From Chitinophaga sp. (GTDB taxonomy: Bacteria > Bacteroidota > Bacteroidia > Chitinophagales > Chitinophagaceae), in contig NZ_JAFAIX010000004.1 in NCBI RefSeq assembly GCF_019236475.1, positions 248,001-312,000 on the forward strand: 64,000 nt of DNA, given 5' to 3'. The notes below the pieces were generated by a model. The model saw only the letters and a program-made list of their open reading frames with translations. It was not told the origin of the DNA and ran no database searches. Both the position numbers and the translations under genes were made by a program. Each line of letters opens with the position of its first letter. Position 1 is the first letter of the stretch. Positions 9,656 to 18,828 of this stretch are shown here, one piece after another.

Positions 9656-10925
9656 ATACCTCTTATTCATTAGCATACTGCACCTACTCACGTTGGTGCT
9701 AGCCTGGTATGTCTTCAAGGAAGAAAAGGTATTGTTCATTGTATCTGAGCTATTCATCCTATTGTCGGCGGTGATTGCGGCACGATTGTACCGTCAGTTG
9801 ATACGGCCGCTGGGCTTTCTGATGCGCGGAGTAGATGCCATCCGGGAAAGGGATTTTAATGTCAAATTCCGCCCTACTGGCCAAGTGGAGATGGACCAGT
9901 TGATATTAGTTTATAACCAGATGATTGATGAACTGAGAAAAGAGCGCACCCGGCAGGAACAACAACATTTTTTCCTGGAGAAATTAATTCATACTTCTCC
10001 TACAGGCATCATTATTTTGGATTATGAAGACCAGGTGCAGCAGGCCAATCCGAAAGCCTTGCAACTCCTGGAAACCACGACAGACAACATTTACAAAAGA
10101 AGTATACAAGACTTTCAGCATCCTGTTTGGCAGGAGATTGCGGCACTTCATTCTGGTGAGTCGCGCACCATTACGATTAACAGTGTCTCCACCTATAAAA
10201 TTCAAAAATCGCATTTTGTAGATCGCGGTTTCCCTCGGCATTTTGTGATGATAGAAGAACTGACGGCAGATATACTGGCAGCGGAAAGGAAAGCCTACGG
10301 TAAGGTCATACGCATGATGGCGCATGAAGTCAATAATACCATCGGCCCAGTGAATTCCATCCTGCAATCCGTGCAGCAAGCGCAGCCCGAACATGCCAGT
10401 AAATTGATGCTAGATAGTCTGCAAGTGGCTATAGATCGTAATTACAGCCTCAACACCTTTATGCGTAACTTTGCTGATGTAGTGAGACTGCCGTCTCCCC
10501 AAATCCGCCAGGTGAACATACATCAACTACTGGAGCATGTAGTTGCATTGATGCAGCCAACTGCCGCAGAAAGAAAAATTGGATTACACTTGTCATTACC
10601 ACCTCATCCGCTGCATATTCCCGCAGATAAGCAATTGTTGGAACAAGCTTTGATCAATATCATTCGTAATGCGACGGAATCCATTGGGAAGGAAGGAAAT
10701 ATTCGTATATCCTTAGACGATAGTCATTTAACCATTACAGATGATGGCCCAGGTATTCCCCAGGATTTGGTAGATCAATTGTTTACGCCATTTTTCAGCA
10801 GTAAAAAAGATGGACAGGGTATAGGGCTTACACTGGTGAAGGAAATCCTCTTGCAGCATGGATTTACTTTTTCCTTACAGACGGTTGCTCCGCGGAAAAC
10901 GGTATTCAGTATAGTGCTTAGCTAG
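9639..10925 (+). CDS. Sensor histidine kinase, partner of the NtrC-type regulator
   Basis: A 428-residue membrane kinase. Two close N-terminal helices (YLLFISILHLLTLVLAWYVF and VLFIVSELFILLSAVIAARL) leave almost no periplasmic loop, so it probably senses within the membrane or cytoplasm. A HAMP-like linker (RPLGFLMRGVDAIRERDF) and a PAS-like region (about 105-200) follow. The H-box is MMAHEVNNTIGPVN, with His as the phospho-acceptor. The ATPase domain shows N-box NIIRNATES, G1 DDGPGIP and G2 GQGIGLTL. It overlaps the regulator gene upstream by 17 bp and the convergent gene downstream by 8 bp. Confidence 0.93.
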   Translation: MKLKTKYLLFISILHLLTLVLAWYVFKEEKVLFIVSELFILLSAVIAARLYRQLIRPLGFLMRGVDAIRERDFNVKFRPTGQVEMDQLILVYNQMIDELRKERTRQEQQHFFLEKLIHTSPTGIIILDYEDQVQQANPKALQLLETTTDNIYKRSIQDFQHPVWQEIAALHSGESRTITINSVSTYKIQKSHFVDRGFPRHFVMIEELTADILAAERKAYGKVIRMMAHEVNNTIGPVNSILQSVQQAQPEHASKLMLDSLQVAIDRNYSLNTFMRNFADVVRLPSPQIRQVNIHQLLEHVVALMQPTAAERKIGLHLSLPPHPLHIPADKQLLEQALINIIRNATESIGKEGNIRISLDDSHLTITDDGPGIPQDLVDQLFTPFFSSKKDGQGIGLTLVKEILLQHGFTFSLQTVAPRKTVFSIVLS

Positions 10926-13785
10926 TTACCTCCAATAGAAAATCGTATAGATTTATTTCTCCTGGGATATCCAGTTTCCTGCGTAGGCGGTATCTACTAG
11001 TTTCCACGCCTCGCACGGAGATGCCCATGGTTTGCGCAATTTCCTTTGTGCTTAAATTGATGCGTAAGTAAGCACAGAGTTTTAAATCGGTGGTAGTGAG
11101 TTCCGGGAATTTTTTCTTCAGCGTCAGGAGGAAATTATTATGTACCTCATCGAAGTGTCGGGAGAAATCTGCCCAACTGTCCTCATCGTTTTCTGCGGCC
11201 TCAAAGAGTTTCATCACTTTCCTGAACTTAGGCAGGGGCGTGGGATCGGATAATTTCTGCATCGATTCCAATAGTGCTTCTTTGATTTCTGCCAGGGTTT
11301 TTCCATTCTGTACAATATTCATGGCCGCGGTGGCCAGTTCCTTATTTTTGTGCTGTACATCTGCCTGTAATTTATCGTTTGTCAACTTTACCAACTGCAT
11401 TTCATTTCTTTCGATTTCCAGTTGATGTTGGATAATCAATTGCTGCTGTTCTTGACGATGCTTTTCCTGCTGGGCGGCTAGTCGGTGGCGTTGGCGGCGT
11501 CTGATAGCCATTATTAGTAGTGCTAACAGTAACGTATATACGCACCAAGCATACCAGGACTGATACCAGGCGGGTGCGATATAAAAGCTGTAACTAGCGG
11601 CGGTAGAGATATTGCCGAGATTATCGCGGGCTACTACGCGGAACGTATAATGTCCGAAGGGAATATTCGTATACTCTTTCTCCGTTTTGGAAGTCCAGGT
11701 GGAGGGTTCTTTATCGAAGCCCTGTAACTGGTAACTGTATTGGATATTATTGCCTGCGGCGGCAGATGGAGAGGCAAATTCGAAGCGGAAATTACGCCAG
11801 GCATTGGGAAGCTGGATGTCTGGCGATGAGTGGTCGTTGCCGTATCCGCCGTAGAGGAGACTATCTTGCTGTTTGTTGGTGGCGGTAATGGTCCCCATCA
11901 GCACAACCGGTCCGGTATGTTGCTGACTATATTTGCGGTAATTGAGGTGAATGATGCCTTTTACGCCTGCGAGAAAAATATTTTCATCATTGTAAGGATA
12001 AATGAATTCGAATCCAGTGATGATCTTATCTGAGAGCTCCGGGAAATAGATAATTCGTTTGGTCTGGATATTGGCGAAGCCTACTTTCTTATCAGCTATA
12101 AACCAGATATTTCCGTGTGGATCTGGTTGCAAGTACTGGATGGCGAGGTTGCCGAAAATCGCCTGCCAGCGCGGAGAAGGCCGAAACCGATGACTGTTGC
12201 TATCAAATTCGTATATCCCTGCAGGTGTGGCGGCCACCATTTTTCCCGCCAACGTATACACGAAGTTATTGTAGTCCGAGGGGAGGCCGTCTCCCTGGGT
12301 ATACAAGGTATACTGCAACGAATCGCCGATGAATCGCAGGTGGTAGATGCCGCGGTAAGGATGGGAAGACCATACATTGCCGTTGCCATCGGGCGCAAGA
12401 AAACGCAGGGATTCATACAAACCATTGATATGTGGCTGTAAGTGGAATTGGTGCTGCTGTAGTTGCAAGGTGAATAATCCGGTATAACTGCCTGCTATCA
12501 AGCGATTGCCTACTGGCAGGTAAGTCCAGCTACCGATATCTTTCAGCAGGGGAATAGCTTTGTTTTGAACGATATCATAAGTACCGTCGCTGTGGCCCAT
12601 GAGCAGGTGATCTTCGTATAGGCTGAGTCGCCATACTTGGCCCGAAGTATTCGGGATGCGACTAAAACTACTGCGGGAAAGACTATAATCCGTATTGCTG
12701 TCTAGGGGCGTCACATAGAGGCCATCGATGGTACCGATATAGAGCTGATTTTTGAAAACCGCTGCCGCATAAGCGCCTATGAGGTTGTTTTTATCCGGTG
12801 CGATGCGCTGGATAGCTGCATTGTATTGGATATGATCGATACCGTTTTCCAGGGCCAGCCACAGTTGTTGATTGCCGTCTGCAAATATTTTCAGGACATT
12901 GTTATTCTGCATGCCTTCATCGCGGGAGAATTGTTGTAATATCCTACCACTCGGCAGATCGATGATATAGCAGCCGTTCGAGAATGTCCCGATGGCATAT
13001 TGGTGTTCATCTAGTTTTAGTCCACAGTAGATATGAGAATTTCGGAAGACGACATCTGCACTGGTATTCACGGGAATCACTAGGTCGCGGTATATTTTGA
13101 CTAGTCCGTCTTTTACAGTGGTCACTAACAACGTATCGTTGCTTTCATCCAAGAAAGCAGTAATCACCAATTGCTTATCAGTCACAGCTTTGGAGTATAG
13201 TTTCCAGCTATTGTTTTCGTATCTAAATAAGCCGGTGTTATTGTCTTCCGCGTAAAGATGTTTGTCAGTATTGCCTATTATTTTCCATTCTACTTTCGCA
13301 GGGGAAACGTCAATTTTACCTTTATTGTCCAGTCGGAAAATCTTGTCATTGGTACGAAAGAAATGGTCTCCATTAAAGGGAATGATATTCCAGACATCTG
13401 CAAACTGTCGGTAAATGGCGGGGATATTGGGTTTAAGCGAAGTGTATTGCAAATTTCCCTGTTGATCTGGCGCAAAATAACCGAATTCGTCTTGCGCGCC
13501 TACATAGATGCGCCCATTTTCACCCACTTTCACACTACGCACCCTGGTTTTATTAGGGACCTGAAAAATATGCCAATTGTTGCCATTGAAAGTGATGAGC
13601 CCTTCATTATTAGCGAAGTAGCGCATCCCTTTTTTGTCCATATCGATATCCCAGGTTTGTCCATTGCCTTTATACGTCATGCGATCGTAGCTCGCAATGG
13701 CTGGTAAGCCGATGGTATGCTGAGCAGATAACGGGACGTGGATTAAAAACAGCACTAGGACTAACAGGTACCGGGTAAACTTCAT
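10918..13785 (-). CDS. Propeller/Y_Y_Y sensor with LuxR-type HTH
   Basis: A 955-residue protein with signal peptide (YLLVLVLFLIHVPLSAQ), a periplasmic beta-propeller of two-component-regulator repeats (about 25-640), and a Y_Y_Y domain (about 670-735; YSYQLQGFDKEPSTW, FRVVARDNLGN). One membrane helix (WYAWCVYTLLLALLIMAI) leads into a cytoplasmic coiled coil and a C-terminal LuxR/GerE-like helix-turn-helix (STKEIAQTMGISVRGVETSR). Unlike hybrid two-component systems it has no kinase or receiver, so it looks like a one-component membrane-anchored regulator. It is divergent from the GH5 gene, which it probably controls in response to a glycan fragment; that is inference. Confidence 0.9.
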   Translation of the reverse strand: MKFTRYLLVLVLFLIHVPLSAQHTIGLPAIASYDRMTYKGNGQTWDIDMDKKGMRYFANNEGLITFNGNNWHIFQVPNKTRVRSVKVGENGRIYVGAQDEFGYFAPDQQGNLQYTSLKPNIPAIYRQFADVWNIIPFNGDHFFRTNDKIFRLDNKGKIDVSPAKVEWKIIGNTDKHLYAEDNNTGLFRYENNSWKLYSKAVTDKQLVITAFLDESNDTLLVTTVKDGLVKIYRDLVIPVNTSADVVFRNSHIYCGLKLDEHQYAIGTFSNGCYIIDLPSGRILQQFSRDEGMQNNNVLKIFADGNQQLWLALENGIDHIQYNAAIQRIAPDKNNLIGAYAAAVFKNQLYIGTIDGLYVTPLDSNTDYSLSRSSFSRIPNTSGQVWRLSLYEDHLLMGHSDGTYDIVQNKAIPLLKDIGSWTYLPVGNRLIAGSYTGLFTLQLQQHQFHLQPHINGLYESLRFLAPDGNGNVWSSHPYRGIYHLRFIGDSLQYTLYTQGDGLPSDYNNFVYTLAGKMVAATPAGIYEFDSNSHRFRPSPRWQAIFGNLAIQYLQPDPHGNIWFIADKKVGFANIQTKRIIYFPELSDKIITGFEFIYPYNDENIFLAGVKGIIHLNYRKYSQQHTGPVVLMGTITATNKQQDSLLYGGYGNDHSSPDIQLPNAWRNFRFEFASPSAAAGNNIQYSYQLQGFDKEPSTWTSKTEKEYTNIPFGHYTFRVVARDNLGNISTAASYSFYIAPAWYQSWYAWCVYTLLLALLIMAIRRRQRHRLAAQQEKHRQEQQQLIIQHQLEIERNEMQLVKLTNDKLQADVQHKNKELATAAMNIVQNGKTLAEIKEALLESMQKLSDPTPLPKFRKVMKLFEAAENDEDSWADFSRHFDEVHNNFLLTLKKKFPELTTTDLKLCAYLRINLSTKEIAQTMGISVRGVETSRYRLRRKLDIPGEINLYDFLLEVTS

Positions 13786-13949
13786 AGTAGTAAATGTAAA
13801 ATATTTTTACTGTAGTAGGGAGCTTCCCTTGTTTGTTGGCAGTTTCCGAGGGATGTAGTAGAAATGACGTAGTGCCGAAAGTAAATAATTTCAATGGATT
13901 ACAGATTTTAGCAGCATCGATTTTTGTACAAAGCAACAAGGCTCATTTT

Positions 13950-15707
13950 ATGCGATTTCACGTTTATGGTACTTCCTGGTCCAGGAGGTGGGTAGTATTG
14001 TCAGTCATTATTTTAGGGTTCGGTATGTTGGCTAACGGTCAGGGCTATCTGAAAGCCAAAGGGCATATCATTGTCAATGAGAAAAATGAGAAGGTCATCC
14101 TACGGGGTATGGGCTTGGGAGGATGGATGTTGCAGGAAGGGTATATGTTCCGACTCGGTAATATTGGCCAGCAGTATAAGATTCGAGCAAAAATTCAAGA
14201 CCTCGTAGGGCCGGCGCGTACCGACACCATTTACCAGGCTTGGTTACAAAATCATACCCGGAAAGCGGATATGGATTCGCTAGCGCGATGGGGCTTCAAT
14301 TCTGTCCGACTCCCTATGCATTACCAGTTATACACCTTGGCGGTGGAAGAGGAGCCTGTAGCGGGTCAGCAAACATGGAAGGAAGAAGGATTTGCGCTCA
14401 CGGATTCCCTCCTAGCTTGGTGTAAGGCCAATCATCTCTACCTGATCTTGGACCTGCATGCCGCGCCTGGAGGGCAGGGGCATGATCTGCCGATTTCGGA
14501 TCGTCATCCGGAGAGGCCCTCGCTTTGGGAGAGTGAGGCCAATCGACAGAAAACCATTGCCTTATGGCGCAAACTAGCGGAAAGATATGCCAACGAGCCA
14601 TGGATCGGGGGCTACGATATCATCAATGAGCCTAATTGGGGATTTGAGGACCCAGCGGATAAAATCGGCAATAAAGAACAAACCAATGTTCCACTGAAGC
14701 GATTAATGCAGGATATCACTGCTGCAATCCGGGAAGTGGACAAAAAACATATCATCATCATTGAAGGAAATGCCTTCGGTAATAACTACAACGGCATCTT
14801 ACCTGCCTGGGATAACAATATGGTGCTCAGTTTCCATAAGTACGGCAATTTCCCCGACAGGGCTTCTATCGCCAGGTTCCTGGAATTACGGGAGCAGTAC
14901 AATGTTCCGTTATGGATGGGCGAATCGGGAGAGAATTCCAATAACTGGTATCAGCAGGTGATCAGTCTTGTAGAGAATAACGACATCGGATGGGCATGGT
15001 GGCAGCAGAAAAAAATAGGCATTAATCAGCCTATGGAGATAAAAGTCGCTCCCGGTTACCAGGCTATTCTCGATTATTGGAATGGGAAAGCCCCGGCGCC
15101 AGTTGCGGATGCAGCCTATGTATCTCTTATGGAGTGGGTATCCGCTACCAGGGCGGAAAATACCCTCGTGCACCCGGATGTAATAGACGCCATGTTCCGG
15201 CAGATTCATAGTACCGCTGCAATCCCTTTCAAAAAACATGTGATTACCGATAACACCACCATTGCTGCAGTGGATTATGATCTGGGTCGTAACGGTTACG
15301 CCTATAACGATTTGGATACTGCGAGTTATCATTATACGCCTGGCGTCAACACGAGAGGCAATCGGGGCGGCGCTTACCGCAATGATGGCACCGACATCCG
15401 AATGGCAGATGGACAATATGAAATATTCAGTATAGAAGATGGAGAATGGCTACAGTATACCGTGCAGGTACCGCAGGCAGGTAATTACCGCATTAGTGTA
15501 AAGGCCGCGAAAGACAGTGGGGATGCCGTATGTAGCATTTGGGTCAATGACCGCAAGGCAACCGGAGATGTGGCGATGCCCGTGGTGCAGGGATGGCAGG
15601 ACATTCCAGTGGGACAGGTAAAACTGACGAAGGGCAGTAACCGTATCCGTATTTATTTCAGTAAAGGAGGCTGCCTGTTGCGTCAGTTGACATTTAAAAA
15701 AGTATAG
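13950..15707 (+). CDS. Secreted GH5 glycoside hydrolase with C-terminal CBM6
   Basis: A 585-residue enzyme. A signal peptide ends near VIILGFGMLANGQG. The GH5 barrel begins with GYLKAKGHIIVNEKNEKVIL and RGMGLGGWML. The catalytic pair is visible: acid/base Glu227 in IINEPNW and nucleophile Glu325 in WMGESGEN; supporting motifs are RLPMHYQ and LDLHAAPGG. The last ~130 residues form a CBM6 beta-sandwich (GEWLQYTVQVPQAGNYRISV and GSNRIRIYF). I prefer ATG 13950; a longer TTG frame from 13833 would put 39 residues before the signal peptide. Substrate is probably a beta-glucan, supported by the adjacent GH16; exact linkage cannot be told. Confidence 0.9.
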   Translation: MRFHVYGTSWSRRWVVLSVIILGFGMLANGQGYLKAKGHIIVNEKNEKVILRGMGLGGWMLQEGYMFRLGNIGQQYKIRAKIQDLVGPARTDTIYQAWLQNHTRKADMDSLARWGFNSVRLPMHYQLYTLAVEEEPVAGQQTWKEEGFALTDSLLAWCKANHLYLILDLHAAPGGQGHDLPISDRHPERPSLWESEANRQKTIALWRKLAERYANEPWIGGYDIINEPNWGFEDPADKIGNKEQTNVPLKRLMQDITAAIREVDKKHIIIIEGNAFGNNYNGILPAWDNNMVLSFHKYGNFPDRASIARFLELREQYNVPLWMGESGENSNNWYQQVISLVENNDIGWAWWQQKKIGINQPMEIKVAPGYQAILDYWNGKAPAPVADAAYVSLMEWVSATRAENTLVHPDVIDAMFRQIHSTAAIPFKKHVITDNTTIAAVDYDLGRNGYAYNDLDTASYHYTPGVNTRGNRGGAYRNDGTDIRMADGQYEIFSIEDGEWLQYTVQVPQAGNYRISVKAAKDSGDAVCSIWVNDRKATGDVAMPVVQGWQDIPVGQVKLTKGSNRIRIYFSKGGCLLRQLTFKKV

Positions 15708-15760
15708 TATGAACTTAATATATCACCCCTCAATTGTTAACTTTTATAAGTGTAAAATCC

Positions 15761-16969
15761 ATGAAAGCAAATCCATTCCACGTGGGCGCATTGCTGATGC
15801 TCGCCCTGGTTTCCTGTTCCAAGGAACCTAATAAAGCAGTACTGCAGCCTGTCGCTAGTACAACAACCAAAGCAGCCACAGAAGCAGTAACGTATAATCT
15901 GATCTGGTCGGACGAATTCAATGGCACCAGCGTAAATACAAGCAACTGGAATTTTGAAACGGGTCCCAATGGGGCTAACAACGAAAAAGAATATTATCAG
16001 GCAGCCAATGCCACTGTCAGCAATGGCAACTTGGTCATCACCGCTAAAAAAGAATCCGTAGGAGGGATGCCTTATACCTCTGCGCGATTAAATACTGCGG
16101 GCAAATTCTCTGTCACCTATGGCCGTATAGAAGCCAGGATTAAGCTTACCTCCGGACAAGGCCTCTGGCCTGCCTTCTGGATGTTGGGTAGTAATATTGG
16201 CCAAGCAGGAGTAGGTTGGCCTAAATGCGGAGAAATAGATATTTTAGAACGCATTAATACCAGCAATACCGTTTACGGTACTATTCACTGGGATAACAAC
16301 GGACATGTATCTTATGGCGGTAATATGGTCACTACACCAGATGATTACCACGTATATGCGGTAGAGTGGGATCCGAATGGTATCCGCTGGTTTGTAGATG
16401 GCACGCAGTATGTGGCTGCCAATATCCAAAACAATATTAATAACACCGGCGCTTTCCATAATCCGTTTTTCATCATATTGAATTTGGCGGTAGCGGGCGA
16501 CTGGCCTGGTCAAACGGTGGATGAGAGCAAACTGCCGGCGAATATGTGGGTAGACTATGTGCGCGTTTACTCCATGACACAATCTGGTGGCGGTGCTCCC
16601 ATTGGGCAGACCATCACCCTGAAAGGCTTCAACAATGCCTTTGTGAGCAGTGAAAACGGTACCCAGGCCATGACCTGTAACCGTGCCACTGCACAGGCTT
16701 GGGAGCAATTCACCGTAATAGATGCTGGCGGCGGAAAAGTAGCCTTACAGGCAATGGGAAAATATGTTTCATCTGAAAACGGCGTCAGTGCGATTACGTG
16801 TAACCGCACCACTATTGGCGACTGGGAAAAGTTTGACTGGATCGTGAATGCAGACGGCACCATCGCGTTACGGGGCAACAATGGGCGGTATATCTCCTGT
16901 GAAAATGGGACACAGCCTATGACTTGCAACCGGACAACGATATCCGGCTGGGAAGCTTTTCGTATCTAG
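15761..16969 (+). CDS. GH16 beta-glucanase lipoprotein with fascin-like C-terminus
   Basis: A 402-residue lipoprotein: the lipobox is LVSC near residue 20. The GH16 domain (about 45-280) carries the catalytic motif GEIDILE, with Glu158 as nucleophile, Asp160 and acid/base Glu163, plus WPAFWMLG and [14 protein letters not shown]. The last ~118 residues hold three related units ([39 protein letters not shown], each followed by W.x.F), the pattern of a fascin-like beta-trefoil, likely carbohydrate-binding. Family members cut beta-1,3 or mixed-linkage glucans. It starts 53 bp after the GH5 gene on the same strand. The true ATG is preceded by nine codons of open frame from a TTG that I discounted. 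Confidence 0.92.
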   Translation: MKANPFHVGALLMLALVSCSKEPNKAVLQPVASTTTKAATEAVTYNLIWSDEFNGTSVNTSNWNFETGPNGANNEKEYYQAANATVSNGNLVITAKKESVGGMPYTSARLNTAGKFSVTYGRIEARIKLTSGQGLWPAFWMLGSNIGQAGVGWPKCGEIDILERINTSNTVYGTIHWDNNGHVSYGGNMVTTPDDYHVYAVEWDPNGIRWFVDGTQYVAANIQNNINNTGAFHNPFFIILNLAVAGDWPGQTVDESKLPANMWVDYVRVYSMTQSGGGAPIGQTITLKGFNNAFVSSENGTQAMTCNRATAQAWEQFTVIDAGGGKVALQAMGKYVSSENGVSAITCNRTTIGDWEKFDWIVNADGTIALRGNNGRYISCENGTQPMTCNRTTISGWEAFRI

Positions 16970-16991
16970 TTATTTTTGGGTGATGTATCAG

Positions 16992-17018
16992 GCCACGCTT
17001 TCCAGCGTGGCTTTTCTT
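16992..17018 (+). terminator. terminator of the GH5-GH16 unit
   Basis: GCCACGCT (16992-16999) pairs with AGCGTGGC (17004-17011) around a TTCC loop and is followed by TTTTCTTTTT. Confidence 0.9.
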
Positions 17019-17027
17019 TTTGTAGGA

Positions 17028-17058
17028 ATAAAAAATGCCGGGCTGTATCAGCCCGGCA
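17028..17058 (-). terminator. terminator of the glycine-zipper gene
   Basis: TGCCGGGCT (17036-17044) pairs with AGCCCGGCA (17050-17058). An A-run on the plus strand at 17030-17035 gives a T-run after the stem on the minus strand, so it ends minus-strand transcription. Confidence 0.85.
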
Positions 17059-17080
17059 TACCTAAATTTTTATTTGGCTA

Positions 17081-17560
17081 TTACTGCTGTTGTGCAGCTT
17101 TTTTCTTTTTCGCATGGTCTACAATCGCACCAGTACCGGCACCTACACCAGCGCCAATGAGTGTACCAATCGCAGCGCCTTTCACGTGATCCTTGTTAAC
17201 GATAGCACCTGTAACTGCACCTGCTCCAGCGCCTACAACGGCACCTTTAGCAGTGTGGCTCCAGGAACCAAAACCTTTCTTCTTCTTAGCAGCAGTTGGT
17301 GCTGGTGCAGGAGCTGCTGCTGCTGTGGTTCCTTCTTCAGGAGCATTATAAGTAGCAGGGCTATAACCCGCTTCGCTACCTTTTCTGTGGTGACTGCCTA
17401 CATGCTTCATCGAATCGATGACTTGTTGTTTTACCAGATTGACATTGTTGATAGAGTCAATGGTGGCTTTTTTTGCATTTTCGATGGCTGCCTGATCTGG
17501 CTGGCCTTTACAGGAGAACAGTACTACAGCGGCAGCTACGGCTACAATTGTTTGTCGCAT
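17081..17560 (-). CDS. Glycine-zipper lipoprotein
   Basis: A 159-residue protein with a lipoprotein signal (AVAAAVVLFSC, Cys at about residue 17), a polar linker rich in Ala and Pro, and a C-terminal glycine-zipper segment with GAVVGAGAGAVTGAIV and GAAIGTLIGAGVGAGTGAIV, ending in a Lys-rich tail. The small-residue spacing (G.xxG.xxG) is that of YMGG/glycine-zipper 2TM proteins, which insert as hairpins in membranes. A role in envelope structure or stress is typical of the family; nothing more specific can be read. It is a single gene, bounded by its own terminator. The long plus-strand frame over it is a shadow. Confidence 0.88.
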   Translation of the reverse strand: MRQTIVAVAAAVVLFSCKGQPDQAAIENAKKATIDSINNVNLVKQQVIDSMKHVGSHHRKGSEAGYSPATYNAPEEGTTAAAAPAPAPTAAKKKKGFGSWSHTAKGAVVGAGAGAVTGAIVNKDHVKGAAIGTLIGAGVGAGTGAIVDHAKKKKAAQQQ

Positions 17561-17738
17561 TTGGTTAAAATTTTTTGTTTTTTCCCTCTAACCATGGGGA
17601 TTGGCCAAAATTATGCCATTTTTCGGACTGTAAAGATAATATATTATAAAAAATTTGCAAGACATAGGGCGTTCGGAGTAAAAACAGTGATTTCTAATCA
17701 TTTTGAATACCTTTACAGCTTCAATTTTACGGTGGTAT

Positions 17739-18686
17739 ATGAGTTTTTTAACGGTAAATGGAATCAGCAAACAGTTACAGGATCAAGCTGTAGTAAAAGA
17801 TGTTAGTTTTAATCAGCCACAGTTTCAGAAACTAGCCATTGCAGGCGCCACGGGCTCGGGGAAGAGTACCTTGTTGAAGATTATATCTGGCCTGTTACAA
17901 ACAGACGAGGGTACCGTTGATTTCCTGGGGAAACGGGTAAAAGGCCCATTGGATGTACTGATACCTGGTCATCCGGGGATTGCTTATTTGTCCCAGCATT
18001 TTGAATTGCGTAATAACTTCCGGGTAGAGGAAATCCTCGAACGAGATAATAAACTAACAGCGCAAGATGCCATGCATGTGTATGAGGTCTGTCGGATCAC
18101 GCATCTGTTTAAAAGAAAGAATGACCAGGTTTCCGGGGGGGAACGTCAGCGGGTGGCCTTGGCGCGTTTGTTGACTACCGCACCGCAGCTCCTAGTGTTG
18201 GATGAACCGTTTTCCAACCTGGATATGATCCATAAGCAGCAGTTAAAGGATGTCATTGCAGATATTTCCAGTGAACTATCCATTACTTGCTTACTCACCT
18301 CCCATGATCCATTGGATGTACTGTCTTGGGCGGACCGTATTATGATTATGCGGCATGGGGAAGTGATCCAGCAAGGAACGCCACAAGAGGTATATTTACA
18401 TCCACAAGATGATTATTGTGCCGCACTCTTTGGAAAATTCAATCATTTGTCGGACGTACAGGCAGCAGTATTAGGCATACAAACCACTGATACAGCGATC
18501 TATATCCGTCCGGAGAAAGTAGTACTGGCCGATGGTAACGGTATTGCCGCGAAGGTATTATCTGTGAAATTCTTTGGCAGTTATGAAGAGGCACTATTGC
18601 AGGCCGGAGACATACAGTTGTTGATGAGCATGCATCCTGGTGCTGTGAAGCAGGGAGAAGGAGTGAGGATACGTGTCGAACTATAA
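17739..18686 (+). CDS. ABC transporter ATP-binding protein with TOBE-like tail
   Basis: A 315-residue nucleotide-binding protein: Walker A GATGSGKST, signature VSGGERQRVALARLL, Walker B LLVLDEPFSNLD, switch His in LLTSHDPLDVL. After the ATPase domain, about 80 residues (IYIRPEKVVLADGNGIAAKV, FFGSYEEALL) resemble the TOBE regulatory fold of the PotA/FbpC/MalK group, which energises import of small solutes. No permease or binding protein is nearby, so partner and substrate are unknown. ATG 17739 fits the family N-terminus (MSFLTVNGISKQL). A longer frame from 17703 is not supported. Confidence 0.88.
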   Translation: MSFLTVNGISKQLQDQAVVKDVSFNQPQFQKLAIAGATGSGKSTLLKIISGLLQTDEGTVDFLGKRVKGPLDVLIPGHPGIAYLSQHFELRNNFRVEEILERDNKLTAQDAMHVYEVCRITHLFKRKNDQVSGGERQRVALARLLTTAPQLLVLDEPFSNLDMIHKQQLKDVIADISSELSITCLLTSHDPLDVLSWADRIMIMRHGEVIQQGTPQEVYLHPQDDYCAALFGKFNHLSDVQAAVLGIQTTDTAIYIRPEKVVLADGNGIAAKVLSVKFFGSYEEALLQAGDIQLLMSMHPGAVKQGEGVRIRVEL

Positions 18687-18828
18687 TATAAAAAACTAAC
18701 GGTGTTGCACAAACGTTGTCAACCCCCCAAGATAGCGTTGGCCGTTTAACCCTGTCAGTCTCCAATTATGTATCTACCGCTTGCATTAACGAGTAATTTT
18801 CGCGAAGTTCGTTAGCATAATCCGCTAT

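Noticed and set aside
12096..12441. Overlapping frames of about 110 codons on both strands inside the Y_Y_Y gene
   Set aside because: They are shadows of the propeller-coding region, which is rich in Gly/Pro/Arg codons that leave other frames open.
13258..13707. 149-codon plus-strand frame inside the Y_Y_Y regulator gene
   Set aside because: It is fully within the well-supported 955-residue minus-strand gene and has no recognisable domain.
17090..17806. 238-codon plus-strand frame opposite the glycine-zipper gene
   Set aside because: It is a mirror of the Ala/Gly-rich minus-strand gene, giving improbable Ser/Cys/Tyr-rich protein, and it runs over a terminator and intergenic DNA.
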